Assembly (NCBI GenBank): GCA_900548355.1
Contig: URKR01000003.1
Span: forward strand, 97,271 to 161,270
Source of the DNA: an uncultured Oscillospiraceae bacterium
GTDB lineage: Bacteria > Bacillota > Clostridia > Oscillospirales > Ruminococcaceae
Direction: 5' to 3'
DNA length: 64,000 nt
Shown here: one piece after another, positions 17,070 through 25,446 of the stretch
Numbering within the stretch: the first letter of the stretch is position 1
Layout: each line of letters opens with the position of its first letter
Notes under the pieces: model-generated
Databases searched by the model: none
What the model saw: the letters and a program-made list of their open reading frames with translations, nothing else
Told to the model about the DNA's origin: nothing
Program-made: the position numbers and the translations under genes

Positions 17070-17092
17070 TTCCGGTACGGGCGGGGTATACT
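17064..17092 (+). promoter_or_regulatory. ECF S-component promoter using the same -35
   Basis: TTGCAA (17064-17069), 17 bases, TATACT (17087-17092). The roughly 85-base leader that follows contains a GCGGT-GA-ACCGC hairpin but matches no riboswitch I know. Confidence 0.75.
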
Positions 17093-17182
17093 GGAACATG
17101 CGGTGAACCGCAAAAATTTGCGCTGTACCTCGGGGGCTTTCCCGCCTTCACAGAGAGGACGGCAGCAGGAGGAAAACTGAAT

Positions 17183-17794
17183 ATGAACAAACCAATGGGA
17201 AACCGTGTGCGCACCATGACCCAGCTCGCATTGCTGCTGGCGTTGCTGCTCATCTTGTCTTACACCCCGCTGGGGTATTTGCCGGTCGGGCCGCTGGTGC
17301 TGAGCCTGCTCAGCGTGCCGGTTGCGATCGGCGCAATGCTGCTGGGGCCGCTGGGCGGCGCGGTGCTGGGCGGCGCGTTTGGGCTGACGAGCTTTTTCAA
17401 CATGATGCGCGGCAGCAGCCCGATGGGCGCGGCGCTTTTTGCGATCAGCCCGGCCGCCACCTTTGTGCTCTGCTTTGTCTCCCGCGTGGCGATGGGGGTT
17501 TGCTGCGCGCTGGTCTATCGCCTGGCATGCAAGCTGCTGCCCCGGCGCACCAAGCTCTGCTGTGCAGTCGGCGGGCTGGCCGCGCCGCTGTGCAACACGC
17601 TGTTCTTTATGGGGCTGCTCGTCGCGCTGTTTTATAACAGCGATTACGTCCAGGGCCTTGTCGCCCAGATGGGCGCGGCCAACCCGCTGATTTTCGTCGT
17701 CGGGATGGTGGGGCTGCAGGGGCTTGTCGAAGCGGTTGTCGGCTGCGTGATCTCGGCAGCCGTCACGGTGCCGCTGCTGAAAATGCGGAAGTGA
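17183..17794 (+). CDS. ECF transporter substrate-binding (S) component
   Basis: A 203-residue integral membrane protein with about six hydrophobic segments. The first part, ALLLALLLILSYTPLGYLPV followed by SVPVAIGAMLLGPLGGAVLGGAFGL in two blocks, is the usual start of S components of energy-coupling-factor importers, which bring in vitamins or metal ions with shared EcfA/EcfT units. The energising units are not in the window, so this belongs to the group that borrows them. The start was set at 17183, where AGGAGG is upstream and the basic N-terminus begins. The vitamin cannot be named; pantothenate- and folate-type S proteins are the nearest in pattern. Confidence 0.82.
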   Translation: MNKPMGNRVRTMTQLALLLALLLILSYTPLGYLPVGPLVLSLLSVPVAIGAMLLGPLGGAVLGGAFGLTSFFNMMRGSSPMGAALFAISPAATFVLCFVSRVAMGVCCALVYRLACKLLPRRTKLCCAVGGLAAPLCNTLFFMGLLVALFYNSDYVQGLVAQMGAANPLIFVVGMVGLQGLVEAVVGCVISAAVTVPLLKMRK

Positions 17795-17862
17795 GGGGCC
17801 CCGCCCCGCCGCAAACGGCCGCCGGTTTGGCCGATTTTCCATCCACCCGCCACATACAAATG

Positions 17863-17893
17863 GCCACGCAACCGCTGGAAGCAATTGCGTGGC
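17863..17893 (+). terminator. Intrinsic terminator after the S-component gene
   Basis: A 9-bp stem (17863-17871 with 17885-17893) followed by TGTTTTAATTT. Confidence 0.8.
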
Positions 17894-18033
17894 TGTTTTA
17901 ATTTGTAGTGATGAATCAGGGGTCTTCTTATGCGGTAGGGAAGTCAAAAACCTTTCAACTTGATAGGTCCTCAGCGGTTATGCTTTTCTTGGCACCATAC
18001 CCACTTCGCTTATCTGTTTCTGCCCCCCTTCCA

Positions 18034-18762
18034 TTATGGCTCGATTTTCTGCAAAAGCTGCAAGATTTCCTCCGCTTCGGCTGAATCCTCAATGAGGGAT
18101 TCCGTATAGAAGCGGTAACAGGCGTTCGGGGTTGTCCAGTAAATCATCCGGGCTGAGAGGATTTCTTCGGTCTCTATTTCCTGTGCACTGTCGTGCAACG
18201 TAACGATTTCTTGAATTTCAGTGATCTCGTCCGATAAGCGCTGATCGCCATCTTCGGCGTCGAAATTCCAATTGGAGATATCGAAACTATACTGGGTCAC
18301 GACAAAGGATTTTTCTTCCTCTCGCCAGCCATCGCCATAACCGGTATAATGCCGGCCGGTATAGGTGATGCGAGCCTGGCTATAACCTACTTCGGAGGCT
18401 TCTCCAAGCCATTCGATCACGAAACCATTGGGCAAGTAACCGAATTGCATACGGTCGGCGATTTCTCCCGCAGGCGCATCGGATATGCCAAGGCGCAGTC
18501 GGCCGTTTTCCCTTGTCCAGTCCAGTCGTGGCCAAATTGCCCCTACCCCCAGTGCCAGTAACAGCATTGCTGCCGCGACTACTGCCAGGGCGGCCATACG
18601 CTTACGGTGCCGTGGGAGGTCTGGCGCGGATTCCGCAAACCGCAAAACCCGCAAATTCTCCCCCTGCGGCGTGAGCGCGGCATAGGCGGCGAGCTCCTGC
18701 GCACGGCGGGCGGCGCAGGCGGAGGAGAGCAGGGCGTCAAAGTCTTTCACCTGGTTCGTCAT
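18034..18762 (-). CDS. DUF4367-type membrane protein, probable anti-sigma partner
   Basis: A 242-residue protein with a cytoplasmic N-terminal part of about 55 residues, one membrane helix (about 57-77) and an extracytoplasmic domain of about 160 residues containing the YLPNGFVIEW-like start of DUF4367. It overlaps the upstream sigma factor gene as ATGA, with GGAGGG before the chosen ATG (18762), so sigma factor and partner are translated together. That arrangement and topology suggest it holds the sigma factor at the membrane until an envelope signal. No zinc-binding HxxxCxxC motif is visible, so the anti-sigma role is inferred from context. Confidence 0.75.
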   Translation of the reverse strand: MTNQVKDFDALLSSACAARRAQELAAYAALTPQGENLRVLRFAESAPDLPRHRKRMAALAVVAAAMLLLALGVGAIWPRLDWTRENGRLRLGISDAPAGEIADRMQFGYLPNGFVIEWLGEASEVGYSQARITYTGRHYTGYGDGWREEEKSFVVTQYSFDISNWNFDAEDGDQRLSDEITEIQEIVTLHDSAQEIETEEILSARMIYWTTPNACYRFYTESLIEDSAEAEEILQLLQKIEP

Positions 18763-19310
18763 AGCCATCCCTCCTGTATAAGAATTTTTTTCAGGCGCTT
18801 GCGGGCGCGGTGGGCGCGCTGGCGCACGGCGGCTTCCCGCAGGCCCAGCAGCGCGGCGATCTGGCGGCTTGTGCAGCCGTCGGCGTATTGCAGCGTCAGG
18901 ATGTTCGCGTCAAGCTCGTCAAGCCCTGCCATCGCGCGGCGCAGCGCGGCCGCGGCGGCGTGCGCTTCGGCCTGTTCGGCCGTAGTGGCGGCCGGGTCGG
19001 GCTGGTCGCGCCAGTGTTCGGGCGGCAGCGGGCGGAACCGCCGCTCCCGCCGCCACAGGTCAACCGCGGCGTGCCGCACCGCAACCAGCGCCAAATGGCG
19101 CAGCTTGTCGGCGTCGCACAGGTCAAGGTTTTCCTGTACTCGCGGGTCGGACAGCCGCAGCCAGGCGTTCTGCACGGCGTCCTGGGCCAGGTGCGGATCG
19201 CTCAGCATCTGCATCGCCGCCGCGCACAGCCGCGGGTATTCCTGTGCAAAAAAGGTTTGGAGCGTCTCCGGCCCGGTGTCAGGCAGCGGATACGCAGCCG
19301 CATCCGTCAT
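18759..19310 (-). CDS. ECF-type RNA polymerase sigma factor (first)
   Basis: A 183-residue sigma factor with region 2 (FFAQEYPRLCAAAMQML... DAVQNAWLRL, about 18-60) and region 4 (LDELDANILTLQYADGCTS followed by IAALLGLREAAVRQRAHRARKR, about 120-175). Start chosen at 19310: the AAGGAGG lies 8 bases upstream of this ATG but only 2 from the ATG two codons earlier. The much longer open frame upstream is not coding. It is followed without gap by a membrane partner and probably activates its own promoter at 19350-19381. Confidence 0.9.
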   Translation of the reverse strand: MTDAAAYPLPDTGPETLQTFFAQEYPRLCAAAMQMLSDPHLAQDAVQNAWLRLSDPRVQENLDLCDADKLRHLALVAVRHAAVDLWRRERRFRPLPPEHWRDQPDPAATTAEQAEAHAAAAALRRAMAGLDELDANILTLQYADGCTSRQIAALLGLREAAVRQRAHRARKRLKKILIQEGWL

Positions 19311-19349
19311 GGTCATCGCCTCCTTGGAATTTCCGAAAGGCCTTTCACT

Positions 19350-19386
19350 TATAGAACGAATCCCGCCCCCTGTTTGTGACAGGGGG
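19350..19386 (-). promoter_or_regulatory. Candidate autoregulated ECF promoter of the first sigma gene
   Basis: On the minus strand TGTCACA (19381-19375), 16 bases, CGTTCTATA (19358-19350). The -35 sits inside a perfect inverted repeat (19366-19373 with 19379-19386). Confidence 0.55.
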
Positions 19387-19522
19387 TGCGAAAATTTTTG
19401 AAGGATGATTAGGGAAACGTCCTCAGATTTTTGCGCCCTTGCTGCGTCACAGTCTGCACCAAGGCCAACCGCCCTGCGCAAAATCCGCAAAAACAAACGG
19501 ATTTTGCCCTGTTTTGCCCATA

Positions 19523-19576
19523 AGGCCGGTTTGTGACGCCAGAATGTCACAGACCGGCCCTTTCTTCTGTCATAAT
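19523..19576 (+). promoter_or_regulatory. Candidate autoregulated ECF promoter of the second sigma gene
   Basis: TGTCACA (19545-19551), 17 bases to GTCATAAT. The -35 again lies in an inverted repeat (19523-19536 with 19546-19560, imperfect). The rest of 19387-19522 shows no gene. Confidence 0.55.
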
Positions 19577-19608
19577 AGGTAAAAGCCCCCGCGAAAGAAG
19601 GTGTTCCG

Positions 19609-20172
19609 ATGCTCGCATCCCTGCTTCCGCTGCTCGACACCCCTGACGAGCAGGCGCGGTTCACCGCGCTCTACCGCCGCCACAAGCGGCTTGTGCTCCA
19701 CACGGCCGCGGCCGTGCTGCGCGACGAGCACCTTGCGCAGGATGTGCTGCAGGATGTGTTTCTTTACCTGGCCGAGCATTTCGCGGCGATCGATACGGCC
19801 AACCCCCGCAAGGTCGAGCGGTATCTTGTGCTGGCGGCCCGCACCCGGGCGATCAACCTGCTGCACCGCCGCGCGCGGGAAGCCCCGGCAGAAGGCGAGC
19901 CCCTTCCGCCCCGGGAAGCTGCCCCGCCCCCGCCCGACGCTTTGATTGAAGCCGAGGACGCCGCCCGGCTCGTCTCGCTGGTGGCCGAACTGCCGCCCGC
20001 GACCCGCGCCGTGCTCGAGCTCGCGATGCAGGGGTTTGAGACGGCCGAAATCGCCGGGCTGCTCGGCATCACGCCGGCCGCCGCCCGCCAGCGGCTTGTT
20101 CGCGGCCGCCGCCAGCTTTGGGACGCTTTGCAGAAGGAGGCCCGCCATGCCCCAGCCGAAACTATCCTTTGA
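19609..20172 (+). CDS. ECF-type RNA polymerase sigma factor (second)
   Basis: A 187-residue sigma factor. Region 2 is FTALYRRHKRLVLHTAAAVL and DEHLAQDVLQDVFLYLAEHF (about 17-58); region 4 is LPPATRAVLELAMQGFETAE with IAGLLGITPAAARQRLVRGR (about 123-172). A Pro-rich linker joins the two. Its gene overlaps the next one by 26 bases, so the pair is coupled. It is divergent from the first sigma gene and similar in layout, suggesting an old duplication, although the sequences differ clearly. Confidence 0.9.
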   Translation: MLASLLPLLDTPDEQARFTALYRRHKRLVLHTAAAVLRDEHLAQDVLQDVFLYLAEHFAAIDTANPRKVERYLVLAARTRAINLLHRRAREAPAEGEPLPPREAAPPPPDALIEAEDAARLVSLVAELPPATRAVLELAMQGFETAEIAGLLGITPAAARQRLVRGRRQLWDALQKEARHAPAETIL

Positions 20173-20926
20173 CGCCGCGCTGGCGCTCGCGCTGGAAGCC
20201 TGCGCCAGGCAGGAGCAGGCAGCCCTGCCAGCCGACGCCGAACTGCGACGCCTGTACCCGAACCTGCGGCGATGCGACCGCCGGCTGCGCCGCACGCTGG
20301 CCGAGCGCCGCCGAAAAGAGATCCGCCCGCGCCGGGTCTGGCCGCTGCGGCGGGTGGCGGTGGTCGCAGCGGCCTGCGCGCTGCTGTTCGCGGGCGCGCT
20401 GGCCCCGCAGGCCGATCTTTTCGGCGCGATCTACACCGCGCTGCTCCAGCCAGACGGGCGGGACTACGCGCTGCGCTATACCTGGGAGGGCGAGCCGGCC
20501 GCCGCCACCCTGCCGGCCGGCTGCGCCCCCGCCTACCAGCCGCCCGGCTACACGGCCGACCGCGACGCCGCCATCACCACCGAAACCGAATACTACCGGC
20601 AGTATACCCGTACCTCGGCCGGCCGGGGCGCGCGCTGGTATGCCGTGCGGCTCGCCGTCATCACCGCGGATCTGCAAGAAAATTACGACGGCCGAAGCTC
20701 GGTCTATACAACGCTCGACCTCAACAACCGCACCGTACAGCTCGGCATCCAGTCCGACGTATGGGGGGATACCATCTTTACGCTGTTCTGGGAAACCGCC
20801 GGCATCCACCACACCGTGCAGGGCAACGCCCCGCTGACCGAGCTGATTCAGGTGGCGGAGTCGATTTCGTATGCTTTGCCCCCGCGTCTTCGGCATGGGG
20901 AGCGCAATCTGTCTTTGGAATCTTAA
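20147..20926 (+). CDS. Membrane protein coupled to the second sigma factor (anti-sigma candidate)
   Basis: A 259-residue protein with a basic cytoplasmic N-terminus of about 68 residues (many Arg), one membrane helix (about 69-88) and an extracytoplasmic domain with a PPGYTADRD segment and a WGDTIFTLFW core resembling DUF4367. AAGGAGG precedes the ATG at 20147. Its start lies inside the sigma gene. By analogy with the neighbouring pair it should be the membrane-bound regulator of that sigma factor; no direct anti-sigma motif is visible. Confidence 0.72.
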   Translation: MPQPKLSFDAALALALEACARQEQAALPADAELRRLYPNLRRCDRRLRRTLAERRRKEIRPRRVWPLRRVAVVAAACALLFAGALAPQADLFGAIYTALLQPDGRDYALRYTWEGEPAAATLPAGCAPAYQPPGYTADRDAAITTETEYYRQYTRTSAGRGARWYAVRLAVITADLQENYDGRSSVYTTLDLNNRTVQLGIQSDVWGDTIFTLFWETAGIHHTVQGNAPLTELIQVAESISYALPPRLRHGERNLSLES

Positions 20927-20944
20927 GATACGGAAAGGAGGCCA

Positions 20945-21031
20945 GTGACAGAAAATCAATCCGCCGTTTTACCAACCACCATGAGATTTTGTAGGCAACC
21001 ACACAGGAAACGTTTTCTTGCTATGGTATGA
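20945..21031 (+). CDS. Possible 28-residue small protein
   Basis: A GTG with AAAGGAGG immediately upstream opens a frame of 28 codons ending at 21031, between the anti-sigma candidate and the lipoprotein gene. The product (VTENQSAVLPTT then a basic stretch) matches nothing I know. The strong ribosome site is the only support; it may equally be a remnant of a deleted gene. Confidence 0.25.
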   Translation: MTENQSAVLPTTMRFCRQPHRKRFLAMV

Positions 21032-21046
21032 AACAGGAGGAGAGAA

Positions 21047-21811
21047 ATGTATGCTCGTATAAGGTATCTTTGGATTTGTCTCATCCTCATCACAATATTG
21101 ACCGGTTGCGCGGAGCCCTCATCGGCTGCATCCACTTCCATTGCCACGGTATCGCGGCCCGAAAGTTCTTTCCCTACGGACACGCCTTCTCCTTCGGCCG
21201 CCGCCATCGTCTGGCCCGAAGAGGACTACGCCGCGCTCGGCGAGGAAGGCAAGGCCGCCTACCGCGAAGCCCTCGCCGAGCAGCTGCCGGCTGATGGCTA
21301 CCTCATCCTCGAGGACGGCTTCGTCGTCGAGAACGAGGCGGCCGGCCGCTATGCCCCGGAGGATTTCGCCGCCCTGCTGTCCGATGTGACGCTGCCGGCG
21401 CAGGCGGTCGGCGGCTATACGCTCAACGAAATACAGGTCAGCTGGCAGCCCGACCCGCTCGCCCGGCCCGGCGACCGGGTTTTGCGGCGCTACCGGCTCG
21501 CGGCCGACAACCTGCAGGGCGCGGCGCTCACCTACGCGGATGCGGACGGCCATACGGTGCGGGTCAACCTGATCGGCCTGGCCGCGCTTGGCGGCGCGCC
21601 GGACGCCGACGCCGAAATCCGATGGTCGGCCGAGCCCGTGCTGCGCGCCGAGGAAGCCGGCCAGCCGGTCTTTGGCCTAGACGGCACGCTGCGCCAGCCC
21701 GGCGGCCAGGCGATCATCCAGCTCCATGCCCCCGCCGAAGACAAAGCCGCTTTCCAAACCGCCATCGCACCGTTCACCGAAGTGACGGGGTGGATGGCTT
21801 CCACCCTTTGA
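21047..21811 (+). CDS. Lipoprotein of unknown function
   Basis: A 254-residue secreted lipoprotein: hydrophobic signal (residues 5-18), lipobox LTGC with C21 as the lipid-bearing residue, a Ser/Pro/Thr linker to about residue 50, then a globular acidic domain. AGGAGG precedes the start. It lies in the same direction as the second sigma factor operon and is likely part of it, so it may be a target or a sensor in the envelope response. I recognise no family. Confidence 0.75.
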   Translation: MYARIRYLWICLILITILTGCAEPSSAASTSIATVSRPESSFPTDTPSPSAAAIVWPEEDYAALGEEGKAAYREALAEQLPADGYLILEDGFVVENEAAGRYAPEDFAALLSDVTLPAQAVGGYTLNEIQVSWQPDPLARPGDRVLRRYRLAADNLQGAALTYADADGHTVRVNLIGLAALGGAPDADAEIRWSAEPVLRAEEAGQPVFGLDGTLRQPGGQAIIQLHAPAEDKAAFQTAIAPFTEVTGWMASTL

Positions 21812-21815
21812 TAAA

Positions 21816-21855
21816 AACCGGCGGCCCCCGCCACAAACGCAGGGAGCCGCCGGTT
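21816..21855. terminator. Bidirectional intrinsic terminator
   Basis: A 10-bp stem (21816-21825 with 21846-21855) flanked by A-run and CATTTTTAC, between the lipoprotein and the convergent MATE gene. Confidence 0.8.
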
Positions 21856-21860
21856 CATTT

Positions 21861-23231
21861 TTACATTTTGTACCTATTCCTCTCACACTGCTCGCAGAGT
21901 TCCTGCCAGCGGTGGGTGCGGTAGTAGGGCAGCATCGCGATCATGCCGGCGATGAAGCTCAGCGAGATGCCGGCCATTGCCCAGCCGCCAAGGCCGACCG
22001 CCGCAAGCCCCCAGGCCGCGGGGATGCGCACGCCCCAAAGGATCAGTACGTTGACAAAAGTCGGGTAGCGGATTTCGCCCAGGCCGTTCAGGTAGTTCAT
22101 AATGCCGTTGAACACCGCATAGCACCAGGTGAACGGCAGCACCACAAAAACATACCGCTCGGCCACCGCCAGCACCGCGGCGTCCCGGGTGAAAAGGCCG
22201 AGCACCGGCCGCCCGAACACCGTGAGCAGCAGCCCGCAGGCCAGCGTGAACGCCCCGCAGCACAGCGGGATGCGCAGCGCGCCTTTGCGCAGGCGGTCGG
22301 TCAGGCCGGCGCCGAAGTTCTGGCCGGAAAAGACCGAAGCCGCGCTGGAAAACGAAGTGATCGCAATATTGGCCAGCGAGCTGAGCTTGCTTGCCACCGA
22401 ACACCCGGCCACAAACACCGAGCCCTGGGTATTGTAAAGCGTTTGCAGCAGCAGGTGCCCGAAGGAGTACAGCGCATTGTTCAGCCCAAGCGGCACCCCC
22501 ACATGCAGAATTTCACGCAGGGTTTCGCGGTCATGGCCGGCCGGCAGCACCGGGAACCGCAGTTCCGGCACGCGGCGGAGAAGGTACAGGATGCTGAACG
22601 CCCAGGCCAGCATCATGGCGGCCGCCGTGGCAAACGCCGCGCCGCCAACCCCCAGGCCAAACCCGCCGACAAGCGCCAGATCGCCGACGATATTGACCAC
22701 GCAGCTGACCATCAGCATCCAGAGCGAAGTGCGGCTGTTGCCAAGCCCGCGCAAGATGCCGGCGTTGAGGTTGTACCCCATGTTGCCAAGGCAGCCCAGC
22801 GTTGTGATGCGCAGGTAGACGATTGCGCCGTCCCACGCATCGGGCGGGACCTGCATGAACCGCAAAAGCAGCGGCCCCAGCAGCAGGCCCAGCACGGTCA
22901 GCGGCAGGGCCGTGGCATACAGCAGCCAGACCGCCGTGCGGGCCAGTTCCCGCTGGCGGTCTGCATCGTCCCGGCCGGCCGCCTGAGAAACCAGGATGGA
23001 AACGCCCGACCCGATGCCAAGAAAGATGCACAGCAGGATCTCAAGCGGCTGGGAACTGGTTGCCACCGCCGCAAGCGCCGATGCGTCGCAATAATTGCCG
23101 ATGACCAGCGTGTCAACGGTACTGTATAGCTGCTGCAGCACGTTGCCGGCGCAGATCGGCAGCGCAAAGCGAACCGCGGTGGGCAGAATCGGGCCGTGGG
23201 TCATATCGACACGGGTTGCGGTGCGGGGCAT
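21861..23231 (-). CDS. MATE-family efflux transporter (first)
   Basis: A 456-residue protein with about twelve membrane segments. The start region MTHGPILPTAVRFALPICAG and QQLYSTVDTLVIGNY are typical of the DinF/NorM-like MATE group that exports drugs or metabolites with Na+ or H+. The start at 23231 was chosen for the AAGGAGG upstream; the open frame reaches 30 codons further but lacks a ribosome site. A second MATE gene lies just upstream in the same direction but with its own promoter. Substrate unknown. Confidence 0.9.
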   Translation of the reverse strand: MPRTATRVDMTHGPILPTAVRFALPICAGNVLQQLYSTVDTLVIGNYCDASALAAVATSSQPLEILLCIFLGIGSGVSILVSQAAGRDDADRQRELARTAVWLLYATALPLTVLGLLLGPLLLRFMQVPPDAWDGAIVYLRITTLGCLGNMGYNLNAGILRGLGNSRTSLWMLMVSCVVNIVGDLALVGGFGLGVGGAAFATAAAMMLAWAFSILYLLRRVPELRFPVLPAGHDRETLREILHVGVPLGLNNALYSFGHLLLQTLYNTQGSVFVAGCSVASKLSSLANIAITSFSSAASVFSGQNFGAGLTDRLRKGALRIPLCCGAFTLACGLLLTVFGRPVLGLFTRDAAVLAVAERYVFVVLPFTWCYAVFNGIMNYLNGLGEIRYPTFVNVLILWGVRIPAAWGLAAVGLGGWAMAGISLSFIAGMIAMLPYYRTHRWQELCEQCERNRYKM

Positions 23232-23396
23232 AGGGAAGGCCTCCTTGGGCCGGCCCTTTGGCGCTTTGCAGCGCAAAGCCGGCCATGCAGAAATTTCGCC
23301 CCCTATTATAGCACCGTCCAAAGGGGGCGGCTAGGGCCTATTCTTGTGCACTTTCACAGTGTTTCGCACCGATTTTGCGGCGGGGCGGGCGCCGCC

Positions 23397-24737
23397 TTAC
23401 ACGAGCTTTTTCCTCTTCACCACAAAATACGCAATCCCGAACGCATCGGCAAGGGCCCAGCCGATCGGGACGCTCCACCAGATGCCGACGACCCCGACGC
23501 CCGGCAGGGCCGAGAGGGCGTAGGCCAGCGCGACCCGCAAACCGAGCGAGATCACGGTCAGCACAACCGACATGCCCGGGCGGCCCAGCGCGCGGTAAAG
23601 CCCGTAGAGCAAAAACAGCACCCCGATCAGGGCATAGAAGGCGCCCTCAATGTGCAGGTAACGCACGCCTGCGGCAATAACGGCCTGCCCGGACGAAGCG
23701 TCGATAAAAAGCGCCATGAGCGGTTCGGCAAAGACAAAGACAAGCGCCGACAGCACAACCCCGAAGCAGACCGAGGTCGCCGCCGCCACCCGGATGCCCT
23801 GGCGGATGCGATCCTTCCGCCCTGCGCCGTAGTTCTGCGAGACAAAGATCGAGAAAGCATTGCCGAAATCCTGCACCGGCAGGTAGGCGAAGGCGTCGAT
23901 CTTGACGGCGGCCGCAAAGGCGGCCATGATCGTGGTGCCGAAGCTGTTGACCAGCCCCTGCACGGCCAGAATGCCGAGGTTCATGATTGACTGCTGCAGG
24001 CAGGTCAGCGCCGAAAAGCTCGTGATCTCCCGCAGGCGGGCGCGGCGCAGCTTGACGGCAGGGCCACGCCGAAAGAGCTGCGGGAACTTCGCCCTTGTAT
24101 ACAGCAGGATGCCGACGCCCGACACATACTGCGAAATAACCGTCGCTTCGGCCGCGCCGGCTACCCCGCGGCCGAGCCCTGCGACAAACCACAGGTCCAG
24201 CACAATATTCAGCCCGGCCGATACCGCCAAAAACGCAAGCGGCACAATCGAATTGCCGAGCGCCCGCAGCAGCGCCGCAAAAAAGTTGTAAAGGAAGATG
24301 CCGACAAGCCCGGCAAAAATCACGATCAGGTACGCCCGCATCATCTCCACAAGCTCAGCGGGGGTGCGCAGCGCCCAGATGATGAGGTCGATCCCCGCAA
24401 AGACAAGGATGTTGAGCACGATCGTCACGGCGCCGAGCAGCACGAAGGAGGCAAGAACCCCTTCTTTCAGGCCCAGCTCGTCCTTTTGGCCGAACCGGAT
24501 CGAAAAGACGGTGCCGCTGCCCATGGCAAGGCCGAGCAGAATCGAGGTCAAAAAGGTCATCAGCGAAAACGCCGACCCGACCGCAGCCAGCGCCCCTTCG
24601 CCAAGGAAACGGCCGACGATCAGGGTGTCGGCAATGTTGTAGCACTGCTGCAGAAGATCCCCCAGGATCATCGGCACCGCAAACCGCAGCATCGTCTGCA
24701 TGACAGGCCCGCGGGTCAGCTCGTTGGTTTTCGCCAT
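23397..24737 (-). CDS. MATE-family efflux transporter (second)
   Basis: A 446-residue, twelve-helix MATE transporter beginning MAKTNELTRGPVMQTMLRFA, with QQCYNIADTLIVGRF in the first helices. It is divergent from an Lrp-type regulator, from which it is separated by about 195 bases containing a promoter and a palindrome, so regulation by that protein is likely. Substrate not predictable. Confidence 0.9.
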   Translation of the reverse strand: MAKTNELTRGPVMQTMLRFAVPMILGDLLQQCYNIADTLIVGRFLGEGALAAVGSAFSLMTFLTSILLGLAMGSGTVFSIRFGQKDELGLKEGVLASFVLLGAVTIVLNILVFAGIDLIIWALRTPAELVEMMRAYLIVIFAGLVGIFLYNFFAALLRALGNSIVPLAFLAVSAGLNIVLDLWFVAGLGRGVAGAAEATVISQYVSGVGILLYTRAKFPQLFRRGPAVKLRRARLREITSFSALTCLQQSIMNLGILAVQGLVNSFGTTIMAAFAAAVKIDAFAYLPVQDFGNAFSIFVSQNYGAGRKDRIRQGIRVAAATSVCFGVVLSALVFVFAEPLMALFIDASSGQAVIAAGVRYLHIEGAFYALIGVLFLLYGLYRALGRPGMSVVLTVISLGLRVALAYALSALPGVGVVGIWWSVPIGWALADAFGIAYFVVKRKKLV

Positions 24738-24761
24738 AAAATCGCCCCGTTCTTTCGTTGT

Positions 24762-24777
24762 GTAATATACAAATTAC
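24762..24777. promoter_or_regulatory. Palindrome downstream of the MATE promoter, possible operator
   Basis: GTAAT-6-ATTAC lies just after the -10 of the second MATE gene, where a repressor would block transcription. The neighbouring Lrp regulator is the obvious candidate. Confidence 0.4.
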
Positions 24778-24789
24778 GCTTCGAAGTCA

Positions 24790-24818
24790 AGTATAGGCAA
24801 TTCATTTCGGATTGTCAA
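24790..24818 (-). promoter_or_regulatory. Promoter of the second MATE gene
   Basis: On the minus strand TTGACA, 17 bases, TATACT: a full consensus -35. Confidence 0.75.
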
Positions 24819-24869
24819 TACATTGCCCCCCAAAAGCACATGCTTCCGGTCGCCCGCCCCGAAAAGGTC

Positions 24870-24898
24870 TTGCCAGGCGGCCGCCGATGCGGTACACT
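24870..24898 (+). promoter_or_regulatory. Promoter of the Lrp regulator
   Basis: TTGCCA, 17 bases, TACACT with CGG just before the -10. Confidence 0.6.
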
Positions 24899-24932
24899 GG
24901 GGGCAGACACTTTTGCCAAAGGGGGCGGCGGT

Positions 24933-25391
24933 ATGTTTTTGGATGGGCTGGACGAACTGGACCGAAAGATTGTGCGGCTGCTGATTGCCAACGCACGGAT
25001 TTCCTATTCCGAACTGGGCGAGCAGGTGGGCATTTCCCGCGTGGCGGCCAAGATGCGGGTGCAGGCGCTTGAAAAGAAAGGCGTGATTGAAGAATACACA
25101 ACGGTGATCAATCCGCAAAAAATCAGCGGGGCGGTTTCCTGCTATTTTGAGATTGAAACAACGCCCGAAACGCTTGCGGCGGTTCTGGAAATTTTGCAGC
25201 AGAACGATACGGTCACCCAGATTTACCGGGTGACCGGCCGCAGCAAACTGCATGTGCACGCGGTGGCGGCCTCCCACGAAGAGATGGAAACCCTGATCCG
25301 CGGCACGATTGATACGCTGCCCGGCGTGATGCGCTGCAGCTGCAACATGATCGTCTCCCGCATCAAGGATATCAAGGGGCTGCGGCTGTAA
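24933..25391 (+). CDS. Lrp/AsnC-family transcriptional regulator
   Basis: A 152-residue regulator with an N-terminal helix-turn-helix (LDELDRKIVRLLIANARISY through VRVQALEKKG-like turn, about 6-60) and a C-terminal RAM ligand domain (about 68-145). The family binds amino acids and controls transport or metabolism. The ATG at 24933 has GGGGGCGG in front; the long open frame upstream is non-coding. It is divergent from the second MATE gene, suggesting control of amino-acid or metabolite export. Confidence 0.9.
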   Translation: MFLDGLDELDRKIVRLLIANARISYSELGEQVGISRVAAKMRVQALEKKGVIEEYTTVINPQKISGAVSCYFEIETTPETLAAVLEILQQNDTVTQIYRVTGRSKLHVHAVAASHEEMETLIRGTIDTLPGVMRCSCNMIVSRIKDIKGLRL

Positions 25392-25446
25392 ACACAAAGC
25401 GGCACACCAAAAGCGGAGTGCGCACAAGGAAGCTTTGCCGCCTTGG

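Noticed and set aside
17099..17182. Possible vitamin riboswitch in the leader of the ECF S component
   Set aside because: I compared it from memory with THF, TPP, FMN and cobalamin consensus elements and found no matching core; only a small hairpin is evident.
18759..19664. A longer sigma factor starting upstream of 19310
   Set aside because: The additional 118 residues are low-quality sequence crossing the divergent promoter region; the ribosome site fits the ATG at 19310.
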